From Lepidurus packardi (lineage: Eukaryota > Arthropoda > Branchiopoda > Notostraca > Triopsidae), in contig JAKZAN010000005.1 of NCBI GenBank assembly GCA_023053545.1, positions 806,001 through 870,000 on the forward strand: DNA of 64,000 nucleotides. The letters run 5' to 3'. Positions 16,032 to 30,900 of the stretch are shown piece by piece (positions within the stretch are counted from its first letter, which is position 1; each line of letters opens with the position of its first letter). The position numbers were made by a program, and so were the translations under genes. Below the pieces are notes generated by a model that was given only the letters and a program-made list of their open reading frames with translations, had not been told where the DNA came from and searched no databases.

Positions 16032-19000
16032 TAATGAAGTACTGACTTAATTCATGAAATACTGACTTACTTTATGAATTGCTGACTTAATTCATGAATT
16101 ACTGACTTAATTAATGAATTACAGACTAAATTCAATTATTACGGAATTAATTCATGAAAAACTGACTTAATTCATGAATTACTGACTTAATTCATGAATT
16201 ACTGACTTAATTCAAGAATTAATGACCTAATTCATGAAATACTGACTTAATTCATGAATTACTGACTTAATTAATGAGTTACTGACTTAATTATTGAATT
16301 ACTGACTTCATTCATGAAATACTGACTTAATTAATGAATTACTGACTTAATTAATGAATTACTGACTTAATTAATGAATTACTGACTTAATTCATGAATT
16401 ACTGACTTAATTCATGAATTACTGAATTAATTAATGAATTACAGACTAAATTAAATTATTACGGAATTAATTAAATAATTACGGACTTAATTAATGAAGT
16501 ACTGACTTAATTCATGAATTACTGACTTAAAGCATGAATTACTGACTTAATTCATGAATTACTGACTTCATTAAAGAATTTCCGACTTCATTAAATAATT
16601 ACTGACTTAATTCATGAATCAATTCATAAATTACTGACTTAATTCATGAATTACTGACTTAATTAATGAATTACTGACTTAGTTAATGAATTACGGACTT
16701 AATTAGTGAAACACTGACTTAGTTCATTAATTACTGACTTAATATCATGAATTACTGACTTAATTCATGAATTACTGACCTAATTAATGAATTGCTGACT
16801 TAATTCATGAATTACGGACTTAATTAAGTAATTACGGACTTATTTCATGAATTAGTGACTTAATTAATGAATTACGGATTTGATAAAATAATTACGGACT
16901 TAATTCATGAATTACTGACTTAACTAATGAATAACTGACTTTATTCATGAATTAATGACTTAATTCATGAATTACGGACTTAATTCATGAATTACTGACT
17001 TAATTAATGAGTTACTGACTTAATTATTGAATTACTGACTTAATTCATGAATTACTGACTTAATTCATGAATTACTGACTTAATTCACGAATTACTGACT
17101 AAATTAATGAATTACTGACTTAATTTATGAATTGCTGACTTAATTCATGAATTACTGAATTAATTAATGAATTACAGACTAAATTAAATTATTACGGAAT
17201 TAATTAAATAATTACGGACTTAATTAATGAAGTACTGACTTAATTCATGAATTACTGACTTAATTCATAAATTACTGACTTAATTCATGAATTACTGACT
17301 TAATTCATGAATTACTGACTTAATTCATGAATTACTGACTTAATTCAAGAATTAATGACCTAATTCATGAAATACTGACTTAATTCATGAATTACTGACT
17401 TAATTAATGAGTTACTGACTTAATTATTGAATTACTGACTTAATTCATGAATTACTGACTTAATTAATGAATTACTGACTTAATTCATGAATTACTGACT
17501 TAATTCATGAATTACTGACTTAATTCATGAATTACTGAATTAATTAATGAATTACAGACTAAATTAAATTATTACGGAATTAATTAAATAATTACGGACT
17601 TAATTAATGAAGTACTGACTTAATTCATGAATTACTGACTTAAAGCATGAATTACTGACTTAATTCATGAATTACTGACTTCATTAAAGAATTTCCGACT
17701 TCATTAATGAATTACTGACTTAATTCATGAATTAATTCATAAATTACTGACTTAATTCATGAATTACTGACTTAATTAATGAATTACTGACTTAATTCAT
17801 GAATTACTGACTTAATTCATGAATTACTGACTTAATTCATGAATTACTGACTTAATTCATGAATTACTGACTTAATTAATGAATTACGGATTTGATTAAA
17901 TAATTATGGACTTAATTCATGAATTACTGACTTAACTAATGAATAACTGACTTTATTCATGAATTAATGACTTAATTCATGAATTACGGACTTAATTCAT
18001 GAATTACTGACTTAATTAATGAGTTACTGACTGAATTTATGAATTGCTGACTTAATTCATGAATTACTGAATTAATTAATGAATTACAGACTAAATTAAA
18101 TTATTACGGAATTAATTAAATAATTACGGACTTAATTAATGAAGTACTGACTTAATTCATGAAATACTGACTTACTTTATGAATTGCTGACTTAATTCAT
18201 GAATTACTGACTTAATTAATGAATTACAGACTAAATTCAATTATTACGGAATTAATTCATGAAAAACTGACTTAATTCATGAATTACTGACTTCATTCAT
18301 GAAATACTGACTTAATTAATGAATTACTGACTTAATTAATGAATTACTGACTTAATTCATGAATTACTGACTTAATTCATGAATTACTGAATTAATTAAT
18401 GAATTACAGACTAAATTAAATTATTACGGAATTAATTAAATAATTACGGACTTAATTAATGAAGTACTGACTTAATTCATGAATTACTGACTTAAAGCAT
18501 GAATTACTGACTTAATTCATGAATTACTGACTTCATTAAAGAATTTCCGACTTCATTAAATAATTACTGACTTAGTTCATGAATTAATTCATAAATTACT
18601 GACTTAATTCATGAATTACTGACTTAATTAATGAATTACTGACTTAGTTAATGAATTACGGACTTAATTAGTGAAACACTGACTTAGTTCATTAATTACT
18701 GACTTAATATCATGAATTACTGACTTAATTCATGAATTACTGACCTAATTAATGAATTGCTGACTTAATTCATGAATTACGGACTTAATTAAGTAATTAC
18801 GGACTTATTTCATGAATTAGTGACTTAATTAATGAATTACGGATTTGATAAAATAATTACGGACTTAATTCATGAATTACTGACTTAACTAATGAATAAC
18901 TGACTTTATTCATGAATTAATGACTTAATTCATGAATTACGGACTTAATTCATGAATTACTGACTTAATTAATGAGTTACTGACTTAATTATTGAATTAC

Positions 19001-20097
19001 TGACTTAATTCATGAATTACTGACTTAATTCATGAATTACTGACTTAATTCACGAATTACTGACTAAATTAATGAATTACTGACTTAATTTATGAATTGC
19101 TGACTTAATTCATGAATTACTGAATTAATTAATGAATTACAGACTAAATTAAATTATTACGGAATTAATTAAATAATTACGGACTTAATTAATGAAGTAC
19201 TGACTTAATTCATGAATTACTGACTTAATTAATAAATTACTGACTTAATTCATGAATTACTGACTTAATTCATGAATTACTGACTTAATTCATGAATTAC
19301 TGACTTAATTCAAGAATTAATGACCTAATTCATGAAATACTGACTTAATTCATGAATTACTGACTTAATTAATGAGTTACTGACTTAATTATTGAATTAC
19401 TGACTTAATTCATGAATTACTGACTTAATTAATGAATTACTGACTTAATTCATGAATTACTGACTTAATTCATGAATTACTGACTTAATTCATGAATTAC
19501 TGAATTAATTAATGAATTACAGACTAAATTAAATTATTACGGAATTAATTAAATAATTACGGACTTAATTAATGAAGTACTGACTTAATTCATGAATTAC
19601 TGACTTAAAGCATGAATTACTGACTTAATTCATGAATTACTGACTTCATTAAAGAATTTCCGACTTCATTAATGAATTACTGACTTAATTCATGAATTAA
19701 TTCATAAATTACTGACTTAATTCATGAATTACTGACTTAATTAATGAATTACTGACTTAGTTAATGAATTACGGACTTAATTAGTGAAATACTGACTTAG
19801 TTCATTAATTACTGACTTAATATCATGAATTACTGACTTAATTCATGAATTACTGACCTAATTAATGAATTGCTGACTTAATTCATGAATTACTGACTTA
19901 ATTCATGAATTACTGACTTAATTCATGAATTACTGACTTAATTAATGAATTACGGATTTGATTAAATAATTATGGACTTAATTCATGAATTACTGACTTA
20001 ACTAATGAATAACTGACTTTATTCATGAATTAATGACTTAATTCATGAATTACGGACTTAATTCATGAATTACTGACTTAATTAATGAGTTACTGAC
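16032..20097. repeat. 20-bp satellite array, orientation B, second higher-order family
   Basis: Continues the 20-bp satellite in orientation B, but the variant order differs from the block before the gap. It contains landmarks such as TTAAAGCATGAATTACTGAC, TTAATATCATGAATTAC and GAATTTCCGACTTCATTAA, recurring at about 2-kb spacing (for example near 16670 and 18640). It also holds uninterrupted copies of the site GAGTTACTGACTTAATTATTG (near 16277) that is split by a LINE at 20098. No coding capacity. Confidence 0.95.
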
Positions 20098-20640
20098 TTT
20101 TTTTTTTTTTTTTTTTAATTTATCTCAGCGTGAGCACTGCTCGTTGCCGCCTATTTATTGGGTCTGAAGTTGAGTAATCAGTGAACAATTTTACAAACAT
20201 ACATTCATTTACGCTATTCCTCGAAAGGAGAGCGTAGCCATACTATAGCAAAGATATGGTAATAGCTTCTTTCCTTATTCTAAAAAAGTCAGATAACTCG
20301 TACGTCAGGGAGAAGTCAGCGTCATTTCTGGTTAGTGGGTTAGTTGGGATGTAGGGTTATTAGAGCCGAGATGGCGAAAGTACTTATTGCTTTGTAAGCG
20401 GTTGGGTTTGTGAGTATAGTCTGTGGATTAAAGTGGAGTCGAAGTTTTGATAAGTCTCTTAGCAAAATAGCTCTGGATCTATTTAAGAGTCTGCAGTGGA
20501 AAAATATGTGTCTGAGGTCTTGTTTCGAGTGGTTGTTACAGGTGCAATTTGAGTCTTGTGTCTTTTTAATGCGGTAGAGGAATGACTTCGTCGGGAAATG
20601 TAAGGTTCTAAGTCTGATAAGTGTAGAAATAGTCCGTCTG
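20098..20640 (-). mobile_element. 5'-truncated LINE 3' end in satellite, copy 1
   Basis: A 543-bp non-satellite island. On the + strand it starts with a 19-base T run, the reverse complement of a poly-A tail, so the element lies on the minus strand with its 3' end to the left. It is flanked by TTACTGACTT (about 20090-20099 and 20641-20650), a probable target-site duplication, followed on the right by a short ACTG filler. It encodes the end of a LINE ORF2 (separate entry) and about 220 bp of 3' UTR. Identical-looking copies sit at 21754 and 27410. Confidence 0.85.
20340..20639 (-). pseudogene. LINE ORF2 C-terminal fragment (zinc-finger end), copy 1
   Basis: About 99 codons open on the minus strand ending at a TAA. 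The reading contains CTCNNHSKQDLRHIFFHC, a Cys/His cluster of the kind found after the reverse transcriptase in Jockey-like LINE ORF2 proteins, followed by a basic, leucine-rich tail ending near ITLHPN. There is no start codon and no RT domain because the insertion is 5'-truncated. It resembles, but is not the same as, the C-terminal piece of LINE B at 44388-44663. Not functional alone. Confidence 0.7.
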
Positions 20641-21753
20641 TTACTGACTTACTGACTGACTTAATTATTGAATTACTGACTTAATTCATGAATTACTGAC
20701 TTAATTCATGAATTACTGACTAAATTAATGAATTACTGACTTAATTTATGAATTGCTGACTTAATTCATGAATTACTGAATTAATTAATGAATTACAGAC
20801 TAAATTAAATTATTACGGAATTAATTAAATAATTACGGACTTAATTAATGAAGTACTGACTTAATTCATGAATTACTGACTTAATTAATAAATTACTGAC
20901 TTAATTCATGAATTACTGACTTAATTCATGAATTACTGACTTAATTCATGAATTACTGACTTAATTCAAGAATTAATGACCTAATTCATGAAATACTGAC
21001 TTAATTCATGAATTACTGACTTAATTAATGAGTTACTGACTTAATTATTGAATTACTGACTTAATTCATGAATTACTGACTTAATTAATGAATTACTGAC
21101 TTAATTCATGAATTACTGACTTAATTCATGAATTACTGACTTAATTCATGAATTACTGAATTAATTAATGAATTACAGACTAAATTAAATTATTACGGAA
21201 TTAATTAAATAATTACGGACTTAATTAATGAAGTACTGACTTAATTCATGAATTACTGACTTAAAGCATGAATTACTGACTTAATTCATGAATTACTGAC
21301 TTCATTAAAGAATTTCCGACTTCATTAATGAATTACTGACTTAATTCATGAATTAATTCATAAATTACTGACTTAATTCATGAATTACTGACTTAATTAA
21401 TGAATTACTGACTTAGTTAATGAATTACGGACTTAATTAGTGAAATACTGACTTAGTTCATTAATTACTGACTTAATATCATGAATTACTGACTTAATTC
21501 ATGAATTACTGACCTAATTAATGAATTGCTGACTTAATTCATGAATTACTGACTTAATTCATGAATTACTGACTTAATTCATGAATTACTGACTTAATTA
21601 ATGAATTACGGATTTGATTAAATAATTATGGACTTAATTCATGAATTACTGACTTAACTAATGAATAACTGACTTTATTCATGAATTAATGACTTAATTC
21701 ATGAATTACGGACTTAATTCATGAATTACTGACTTAATTAATGAGTTACTGAC
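20641..21753. repeat. 20-bp satellite between LINE copies 1 and 2
   Basis: Orientation B satellite. Together with a 543-bp LINE island it forms a 1656-bp unit: the island start at 20098 is followed by the next at 21754 with the same flanks. No coding capacity. Confidence 0.95.
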
Positions 21754-22296
21754 TTTTTTTTTTTTTTTTTTTAATTTATCTCAGCGTGAGCACTGCTCGT
21801 TGCCGCCTATTTATTGGGTCTGAAGTTGAGTAATCAGTGAACAATTTTACAAACATACATTCATTTACGCTATTCCTCGAAAGGAGAGCGTAGCCATACT
21901 ATAGCAAAGATATGGTAATAGCTTCTTTCCTTATTCTAAAAAAGTCAGATAACTCGTACGTCAGGGAGAAGTCAGCGTCATTTCTGGTTAGTGGGTTAGT
22001 TGGGATGTAGGGTTATTAGAGCCGAGATGGCGAAAGTACTTATTGCTTTGTAAGCGGTTGGGTTTGTGAGTATAGTCTGTGGATTAAAGTGGAGTCGAAG
22101 TTTTGATAAGTCTCTTAGCAAAATAGCTCTGGATCTATTTAAGAGTCTGCAGTGGAAAAATATGTGTCTGAGGTCTTGTTTCGAGTGGTTGTTACAGGTG
22201 CAATTTGAGTCTTGTGTCTTTTTAATGCGGTAGAGGAATGACTTCGTCGGGAAATGTAAGGTTCTAAGTCTGATAAGTGTAGAAATAGTCCGTCTG
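21754..22296 (-). mobile_element. 5'-truncated LINE 3' end in satellite, copy 2
   Basis: Reads the same as the island at 20098, including the length of the T run (19) and the junctions on both sides. I saw no base difference by eye. Shared junctions show it arose by duplication of satellite plus insertion, not by a new insertion. Confidence 0.85.
21996..22295 (-). pseudogene. LINE ORF2 C-terminal fragment (zinc-finger end), copy 2
   Basis: Duplicate of the fragment ending at 20340, shifted by 1656 bases. It has the same Cys/His cluster and stop codon. No start codon and no RT domain. Confidence 0.68.
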
Positions 22297-25200
22297 TTAC
22301 TGACTTACTGACTGACTTAATTATTGAATTACTGACTTAATTCATGAATTACTGACTTAATTCATGAATTACTGACTAAATTAATGAATTACTGACTTAA
22401 TTTATGAATTGCTGACTTAATTCATGAATTACTGATATAATTAATGAATTACAGACTAAATTAAATTATTACGGAATTAATTAATGAAGTACTGACTTAA
22501 TTCATGAATTACTGACTTAATTCATAAATTACTGACTTAATTCATGAATTACTGACTTAATTCATGAATTACTGACTAAATTAATGAATTACTGACTTAA
22601 TTTATGAATTGCTGAATTAATTAATGAATTACAGACTAAATTAAATTATTACGGAATTAATTAAATAATTACGCACTTAATTAAAAAGTACTGACTTAAT
22701 TCATGAATTACTGACTTAATTCATAAATTACTGACTTAATTCAAGAATTAATGACGTAATTCATGAAATACTGACTTAATTCATGAATTAATTCATAAAT
22801 TACTGACTTAATTCATGAAATACTGACTTAATTAATGAATTACGGATTTAATAAAATAATTACGGACTTAATTCATGAATTAATGACTTAATTCATGAAT
22901 TACTGACTTAATTCATAAATTAATGATTTAATTAATGAATTACTGACTTAATTCATGAATTAATGATTTAATTAATGAATTACTGACTTAGTTCATGAAT
23001 TTATTACTTAATTCATAAATTACTGACATAATTCATGAATTAATTACTTAATTTATGAATTACTGAATTAATTCATGAATTACTGACGTAATTCATGAAA
23101 TACTGACTTAATTCATGATTTACTGACTTAGTTCATGAATTACTGTCTTAATTCATGAATTACTGAATTAAATCATGAATTACTGACTTAATTCATGAAT
23201 TACTGACTTAATTAATGAATTACAGACTAAATTAAATTATTACGGAATTAATTAAATAATTACGGACTTAATTAATGAAGTACTGACTTAATTCATGATT
23301 TACTGACTTAATTCATAAATTACTGACTTAATTTATGAATTGCTGACTTAATTCATGAATTACTGAACTAATTAATGAATTACAGACTAAATTAAATTAT
23401 TACGGAATTAATTAAATAATTACGGACTTAATTAAAAAGTACTGACTTAATTCATGAATTACTGACTTAATTCATAAATTACTGACTTAATTCAAGAATT
23501 AATGACGTAATTCATGAAATACTGACTTAATTCATGAATTAATTCATAAATTACTGACTTAATTCATGAAATACTGACTTAATTCATGAATTAATTCATA
23601 AATTACTGACTTAATTCATGAATAACTGACTTCACTAATGAATTTCCGACTTCATTAATGAATTACTGACTTAATTCATGAATTAATTAATAAATTACTG
23701 ACTTAATTAATGAATAACTGACTTAATTCAGGAATTACTGACTTAATTCAGGAACTACTGACTAAATTCATGAATTACTTACTTAATTTATGAATTAATG
23801 ACTTAATTCATGAATTACTGACTTAATTCATCAATTACTGACTTAATTCATGAATTACTGACTTAATTCATGAATTGCTGACTTAATTCATGAATTACGG
23901 ACTTAATTAAGTAATTACGGACTTAATTCATGAATTACTGACTTAATTAATGAATTAAGGATTTAATTAAATAATTACGGACTTAATTAATGAAGTACTG
24001 ACTTAATTCATGAATTACTGACTTAATTCATAAATTACTGACTTAATTCATGAATTACTGACTTAATTCATGAATTACTGACTTAATTCATGAATTACTG
24101 ACTTAATTCAAGAATTAATGACCTAATTCATGAAATACTGACTTAATTCATGAATTACTGACTTAATTAATGAAATACTGACTTAATTCATGAATTACTG
24201 ACTTAATTAATGAATTACTGACTTAGTTAATGAATTACGGACTTAATTAGTGAAACACTGACTTAGTTCTTTAATTACTGACTTAATATCATGAATTACT
24301 GACTTAATTCATGAATTACTGACCTAATTAATGAATTGCTGACTTAATTCATGAATTACGGACTTAATTAAGTAATTACGGACTTATTTCATGAATTAGT
24401 GACTTAATTAATGAATTACGGATTTGATAAAATAATTACGGACTTAATTCATGAATTACTGACTTAACTAATGAATAACTGACTTTATTCATGAATTAAT
24501 GACTTAATTCATGAATTACGGACTTAATTCATGAATTACTGACTTAATTAATGAGTTACTGACTTAATTATTGAATTACTGACTTAATTCATGAATTACT
24601 GACTTAATTCATGAATTACTGACTTGGTTACTGAAATACGGATTTAATTAAATAATAACGGACTAAATTCATGAATTAGTGACTTAATTAATGAATTACG
24701 GATTTGATAAAATAATTACGGACTTAATTCATGAATTACTGACTTAACTAATGAATAACTGACTTTATTCATGAATTAATGACTTAATTCATGAATTACG
24801 GACTTAATTCATGAATTACTGACTTAATTAATGAGTTACTGACTGAATTATTGAATTACTGACTTAATTCATGAATTACTGACTTAATTAATGAATTACT
24901 GACTTAATTCATGAATTACTGACTTAATTCATGAATTACTGACTTAATTCATGAATTACTGACAAAATTAATGAATTACTGACTTAATTTATGAATTGCT
25001 GACTTAACTCATAAATTACTGAATTAATTAATGAATTACAGACTAAATTAAATTATTACGGAATTAATTAAATAATTACGGACTTAATTAATGAAGTACT
25101 GACTTAATTCATGAATTACTGACTTAATTCATAAATTACTGACTTAATTCATGAATTACTGACTTAATTCATGAATTACTGACTAAATTAATGAATTACT

Positions 25201-27409
25201 GACTGAATTTATGAATTGCTGACTTAATTCATGAATTACTGAATTAATTAATGAATTACAGACTAAATTAAATTATTACGGAATTAATTAAATAATTACG
25301 GACTTAATTAATGAAGTACTGACTTAATTCATGAAATACTGACTTACTTTATGAATTGCTGACTTAATTCATGAATTACTGACTTAATTAATGAATTACA
25401 GACTAAATTCAATTATTACGGAATTAATTCATGAAAAACTGACTTAATTCATGAATTACTGACTTAATTCATGAATTACTGACTTAATTCAAGAATTAAT
25501 GACCTAATTCATGAAATACTGACTTAATTCATGAATTACTGACTTAATTAATGAGTTACTGACTTAATTATTGAATTACTGACTTCATTCATGAAATACT
25601 GACTTAATTAATGAATTACTGACTTAATTAATGAATTACTGACTTAATTAATGAATTACTGACTTAATTCATGAATTACTGACTTAATTCATGAATTACT
25701 GAATTAATTAATGAATTACAGACTAAATTAAATTATTACGGAATTAATTAAATAATTACGGACTTAATTAATGAAGTACTGACTTAATTCATGAATTACT
25801 GACTTAAAGCATGAATTACTGACTTAATTCATGAATTACTGACTTCATTAAAGAATTTCCGACTTCATTAAATAATTACTGACTTAATTCATGAATTAAT
25901 TCATAAATTACTGACTTAATTCATGAATTACTGACTTAATTAATGAATTACTGACTTAGTTAATGAATTACGGACTTAATTAGTGAAACACTGACTTAGT
26001 TCATTAATTACTGACTTAATATCATGAATTACTGACTTAATTCATGAATTACTGACCTAATTAATGAATTGCTGACTTAATTCATGAATTACGGACTTAA
26101 TTAAGTAATTACGGACTTATTTCATGAATTAGTGACTTAATTAATGAATTACGGATTTGATAAAATAATTACGGACTTAATTCATGAATTACTGACTTAA
26201 CTAATGAATAACTGACTTTATTCATGAATTAATGACTTAATTCATGAATTACGGACTTAATTCATGAATTACTGACTTAATTAATGAGTTACTGACTTAA
26301 TTATTGAATTACTGACTTAATTCATGAATTACTGACTTAATTCATGAATTACTGACTTAATTCACGAATTACTGACTAAATTAATGAATTACTGACTTAA
26401 TTTATGAATTGCTGACTTAATTCATGAATTACTGAATTAATTAATGAATTACAGACTAAATTAAATTATTACGGAATTAATTAAATAATTACGGACTTAA
26501 TTAATGAAGTACTGACTTAATTCATGAATTACTGACTTAATTCATAAATTACTGACTTAATTCATGAATTACTGACTTAATTCATGAATTACTGACTTAA
26601 TTCATGAATTACTGACTTAATTCAAGAATTAATGACCTAATTCATGAAATACTGACTTAATTCATGAATTACTGACTTAATTAATGAGTTACTGACTTAA
26701 TTATTGAATTACTGACTTAATTCATGAATTACTGACTTAATTAATGAATTACTGACTTAATTCATGAATTACTGACTTAATTCATGAATTACTGACTTAA
26801 TTCATGAATTACTGAATTAATTAATGAATTACAGACTAAATTAAATTATTACGGAATTAATTAAATAATTACGGACTTAATTAATGAAGTACTGACTTAA
26901 TTCATGAATTACTGACTTAAAGCATGAATTACTGACTTAATTCATGAATTACTGACTTCATTAAAGAATTTCCGACTTCATTAATGAATTACTGACTTAA
27001 TTCATGAATTAATTCATAAATTACTGACTTAATTCATGAATTACTGACTTAATTAATGAATTACTGACTTAGTTAATGAATTACGGACTTAATTAGTGAA
27101 ATACTGACTTAGTTCATTAATTACTGACTTAATATCATGAATTACTGACTTAATTCATGAATTACTGACCTAATTAATGAATTGCTGACTTAATTCATGA
27201 ATTACTGACTTAATTCATGAATTACTGACTTAATTCATGAATTACTGACTTAATTAATGAATTACGGATTTGATTAAATAATTATGGACTTAATTCATGA
27301 ATTACTGACTTAACTAATGAATAACTGACTTTATTCATGAATTAATGACTTAATTCATGAATTACGGACTTAATTCATGAATTACTGACTTAATTAATGA
27401 GTTACTGAC
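22297..27409. repeat. 20-bp satellite block between LINE copies 2 and 3
   Basis: Orientation B satellite. With the LINE island at 21754 it makes a unit of 5656 bases that is repeated from 27410 on with very few differences. One difference is visible: ...GACTTAATTCATGAATTACGG near 24500 against ...GACTTAATTAATGAATTACGG near 30160. No coding capacity. Confidence 0.95.
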
Positions 27410-27952
27410 TTTTTTTTTTTTTTTTTTTAATTTATCTCAGCGTGAGCACTGCTCGTTGCCGCCTATTTATTGGGTCTGAAGTTGAGTAATCAGTGAACAA
27501 TTTTACAAACATACATTCATTTACGCTATTCCTCGAAAGGAGAGCGTAGCCATACTATAGCAAAGATATGGTAATAGCTTCTTTCCTTATTCTAAAAAAG
27601 TCAGATAACTCGTACGTCAGGGAGAAGTCAGCGTCATTTCTGGTTAGTGGGTTAGTTGGGATGTAGGGTTATTAGAGCCGAGATGGCGAAAGTACTTATT
27701 GCTTTGTAAGCGGTTGGGTTTGTGAGTATAGTCTGTGGATTAAAGTGGAGTCGAAGTTTTGATAAGTCTCTTAGCAAAATAGCTCTGGATCTATTTAAGA
27801 GTCTGCAGTGGAAAAATATGTGTCTGAGGTCTTGTTTCGAGTGGTTGTTACAGGTGCAATTTGAGTCTTGTGTCTTTTTAATGCGGTAGAGGAATGACTT
27901 CGTCGGGAAATGTAAGGTTCTAAGTCTGATAAGTGTAGAAATAGTCCGTCTG
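27410..27952 (-). mobile_element. 5'-truncated LINE 3' end in satellite, copy 3
   Basis: Third copy of the 543-bp island, again with a 19-base T run and the same junctions. It lies 5656 bases after copy 2, inside the larger duplicated block. Confidence 0.85.
27652..27951 (-). pseudogene. LINE ORF2 C-terminal fragment (zinc-finger end), copy 3
   Basis: Third duplicate of the ORF2 tail, with the same Cys/His cluster and stop as at 20340-20639. No start codon and no RT domain. Confidence 0.68.
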
Positions 27953-30900
27953 TTACTGACTTACTGACTGACTTAATTATTGAATTACTGACTTAATTCA
28001 TGAATTACTGACTTAATTCATGAATTACTGACTAAATTAATGAATTACTGACTTAATTTATGAATTGCTGACTTAATTCATGAATTACTGATATAATTAA
28101 TGAATTACAGACTAAATTAAATTATTACGGAATTAATTAATGAAGTACTGACTTAATTCATGAATTACTGACTTAATTCATAAATTACTGACTTAATTCA
28201 TGAATTACTGACTTAATTCATGAATTACTGACTAAATTAATGAATTACTGACTTAATTTATGAATTGCTGAATTAATTAATGAATTACAGACTAAATTAA
28301 ATTATTACGGAATTAATTAAATAATTACGCACTTAATTAAAAAGTACTGACTTAATTCATGAATTACTGACTTAATTCATAAATTACTGACTTAATTCAA
28401 GAATTAATGACGTAATTCATGAAATACTGACTTAATTCATGAATTAATTCATAAATTACTGACTTAATTCATGAAATACTGACTTAATTAATGAATTACG
28501 GATTTAATAAAATAATTACGGACTTAATTCATGAATTAATGACTTAATTCATGAATTACTGACTTAATTCATAAATTAATGATTTAATTAATGAATTACT
28601 GACTTAATTCATGAATTAATGATTTAATTAATGAATTACTGACTTAGTTCATGAATTTATTACTTAATTCATAAATTACTGACATAATTCATGAATTAAT
28701 TACTTAATTTATGAATTACTGAATTAATTCATGAATTACTGACGTAATTCATGAAATACTGACTTAATTCATGATTTACTGACTTAGTTCATGAATTACT
28801 GTCTTAATTCATGAATTACTGAATTAAATCATGAATTACTGACTTAATTCATGAATTACTGACTTAATTAATGAATTACAGACTAAATTAAATTATTACG
28901 GAATTAATTAAATAATTACGGACTTAATTAATGAAGTACTGACTTAATTCATGATTTACTGACTTAATTCATAAATTACTGACTTAATTTATGAATTGCT
29001 GACTTAATTCATGAATTACTGAACTAATTAATGAATTACAGACTAAATTAAATTATTACGGAATTAATTAAATAATTACGGACTTAATTAAAAAGTACTG
29101 ACTTAATTCATGAATTACTGACTTAATTCATAAATTACTGACTTAATTCAAGAATTAATGACGTAATTCATGAAATACTGACTTAATTCATGAATTAATT
29201 CATAAATTACTGACTTAATTCATGAAATACTGACTTAATTCATGAATTAATTCATAAATTACTGACTTAATTCATGAATAACTGACTTCACTAATGAATT
29301 TCCGACTTCATTAATGAATTACTGACTTAATTCATGAATTAATTAATAAATTACTGACTTAATTAATGAATAACTGACTTAATTCAGGAATTACTGACTT
29401 AATTCAGGAACTACTGACTAAATTCATGAATTACTTACTTAATTTATGAATTAATGACTTAATTCATGAATTACTGACTTAATTCATCAATTACTGACTT
29501 AATTCATGAATTACTGACTTAATTCATGAATTGCTGACTTAATTCATGAATTACGGACTTAATTAAGTAATTACGGACTTAATTCATGAATTACTGACTT
29601 AATTAATGAATTAAGGATTTAATTAAATAATTACGGACTTAATTAATGAAGTACTGACTTAATTCATGAATTACTGACTTAATTCATAAATTACTGACTT
29701 AATTCATGAATTACTGACTTAATTCATGAATTACTGACTTAATTCATGAATTACTGACTTAATTCAAGAATTAATGACCTAATTCATGAAATACTGACTT
29801 AATTCATGAATTACTGACTTAATTAATGAAATACTGACTTAATTCATGAATTACTGACTTAATTAATGAATTACTGACTTAGTTAATGAATTACGGACTT
29901 AATTAGTGAAACACTGACTTAGTTCTTTAATTACTGACTTAATATCATGAATTACTGACTTAATTCATGAATTACTGACCTAATTAATGAATTGCTGACT
30001 TAATTCATGAATTACGGACTTAATTAAGTAATTACGGACTTATTTCATGAATTAGTGACTTAATTAATGAATTACGGATTTGATAAAATAATTACGGACT
30101 TAATTCATGAATTACTGACTTAACTAATGAATAACTGACTTTATTCATGAATTAATGACTTAATTAATGAATTACGGACTTAATTCATGAATTACTGACT
30201 TAATTAATGAGTTACTGACTTAATTATTGAATTACTGACTTAATTCATGAATTACTGACTTAATTCATGAATTACTGACTTGGTTACTGAAATACGGATT
30301 TAATTAAATAATAACGGACTAAATTCATGAATTAGTGACTTAATTAATGAATTACGGATTTGATAAAATAATTACGGACTTAATTCATGAATTACTGACT
30401 TAACTAATGAATAACTGACTTTATTCATGAATTAATGACTTAATTCATGAATTACGGACTTAATTCATGAATTACTGACTTAATTAATGAGTTACTGACT
30501 GAATTATTGAATTACTGACTTAATTCATGAATTACTGACTTAATTAATGAATTACTGACTTAATTCATGAATTACTGACTTAATTCATGAATTACTGACT
30601 TAATTCATGAATTACTGACAAAATTAATGAATTACTGACTTAATTTATGAATTGCTGACTTAACTCATAAATTACTGAATTAATTAATGAATTACAGACT
30701 AAATTAAATTATTACGGAATTAATTAAATAATTACGGACTTAATTAATGAAGTACTGACTTAATTCATGAATTACTGACTTAATTCATAAATTACTGACT
30801 TAATTCATGAATTACTGACTTAATTCATGAATTACTGACTAAATTAATGAATTACTGACTGAATTTATGAATTGCTGACTTAATTCATGAATTACTGAAT

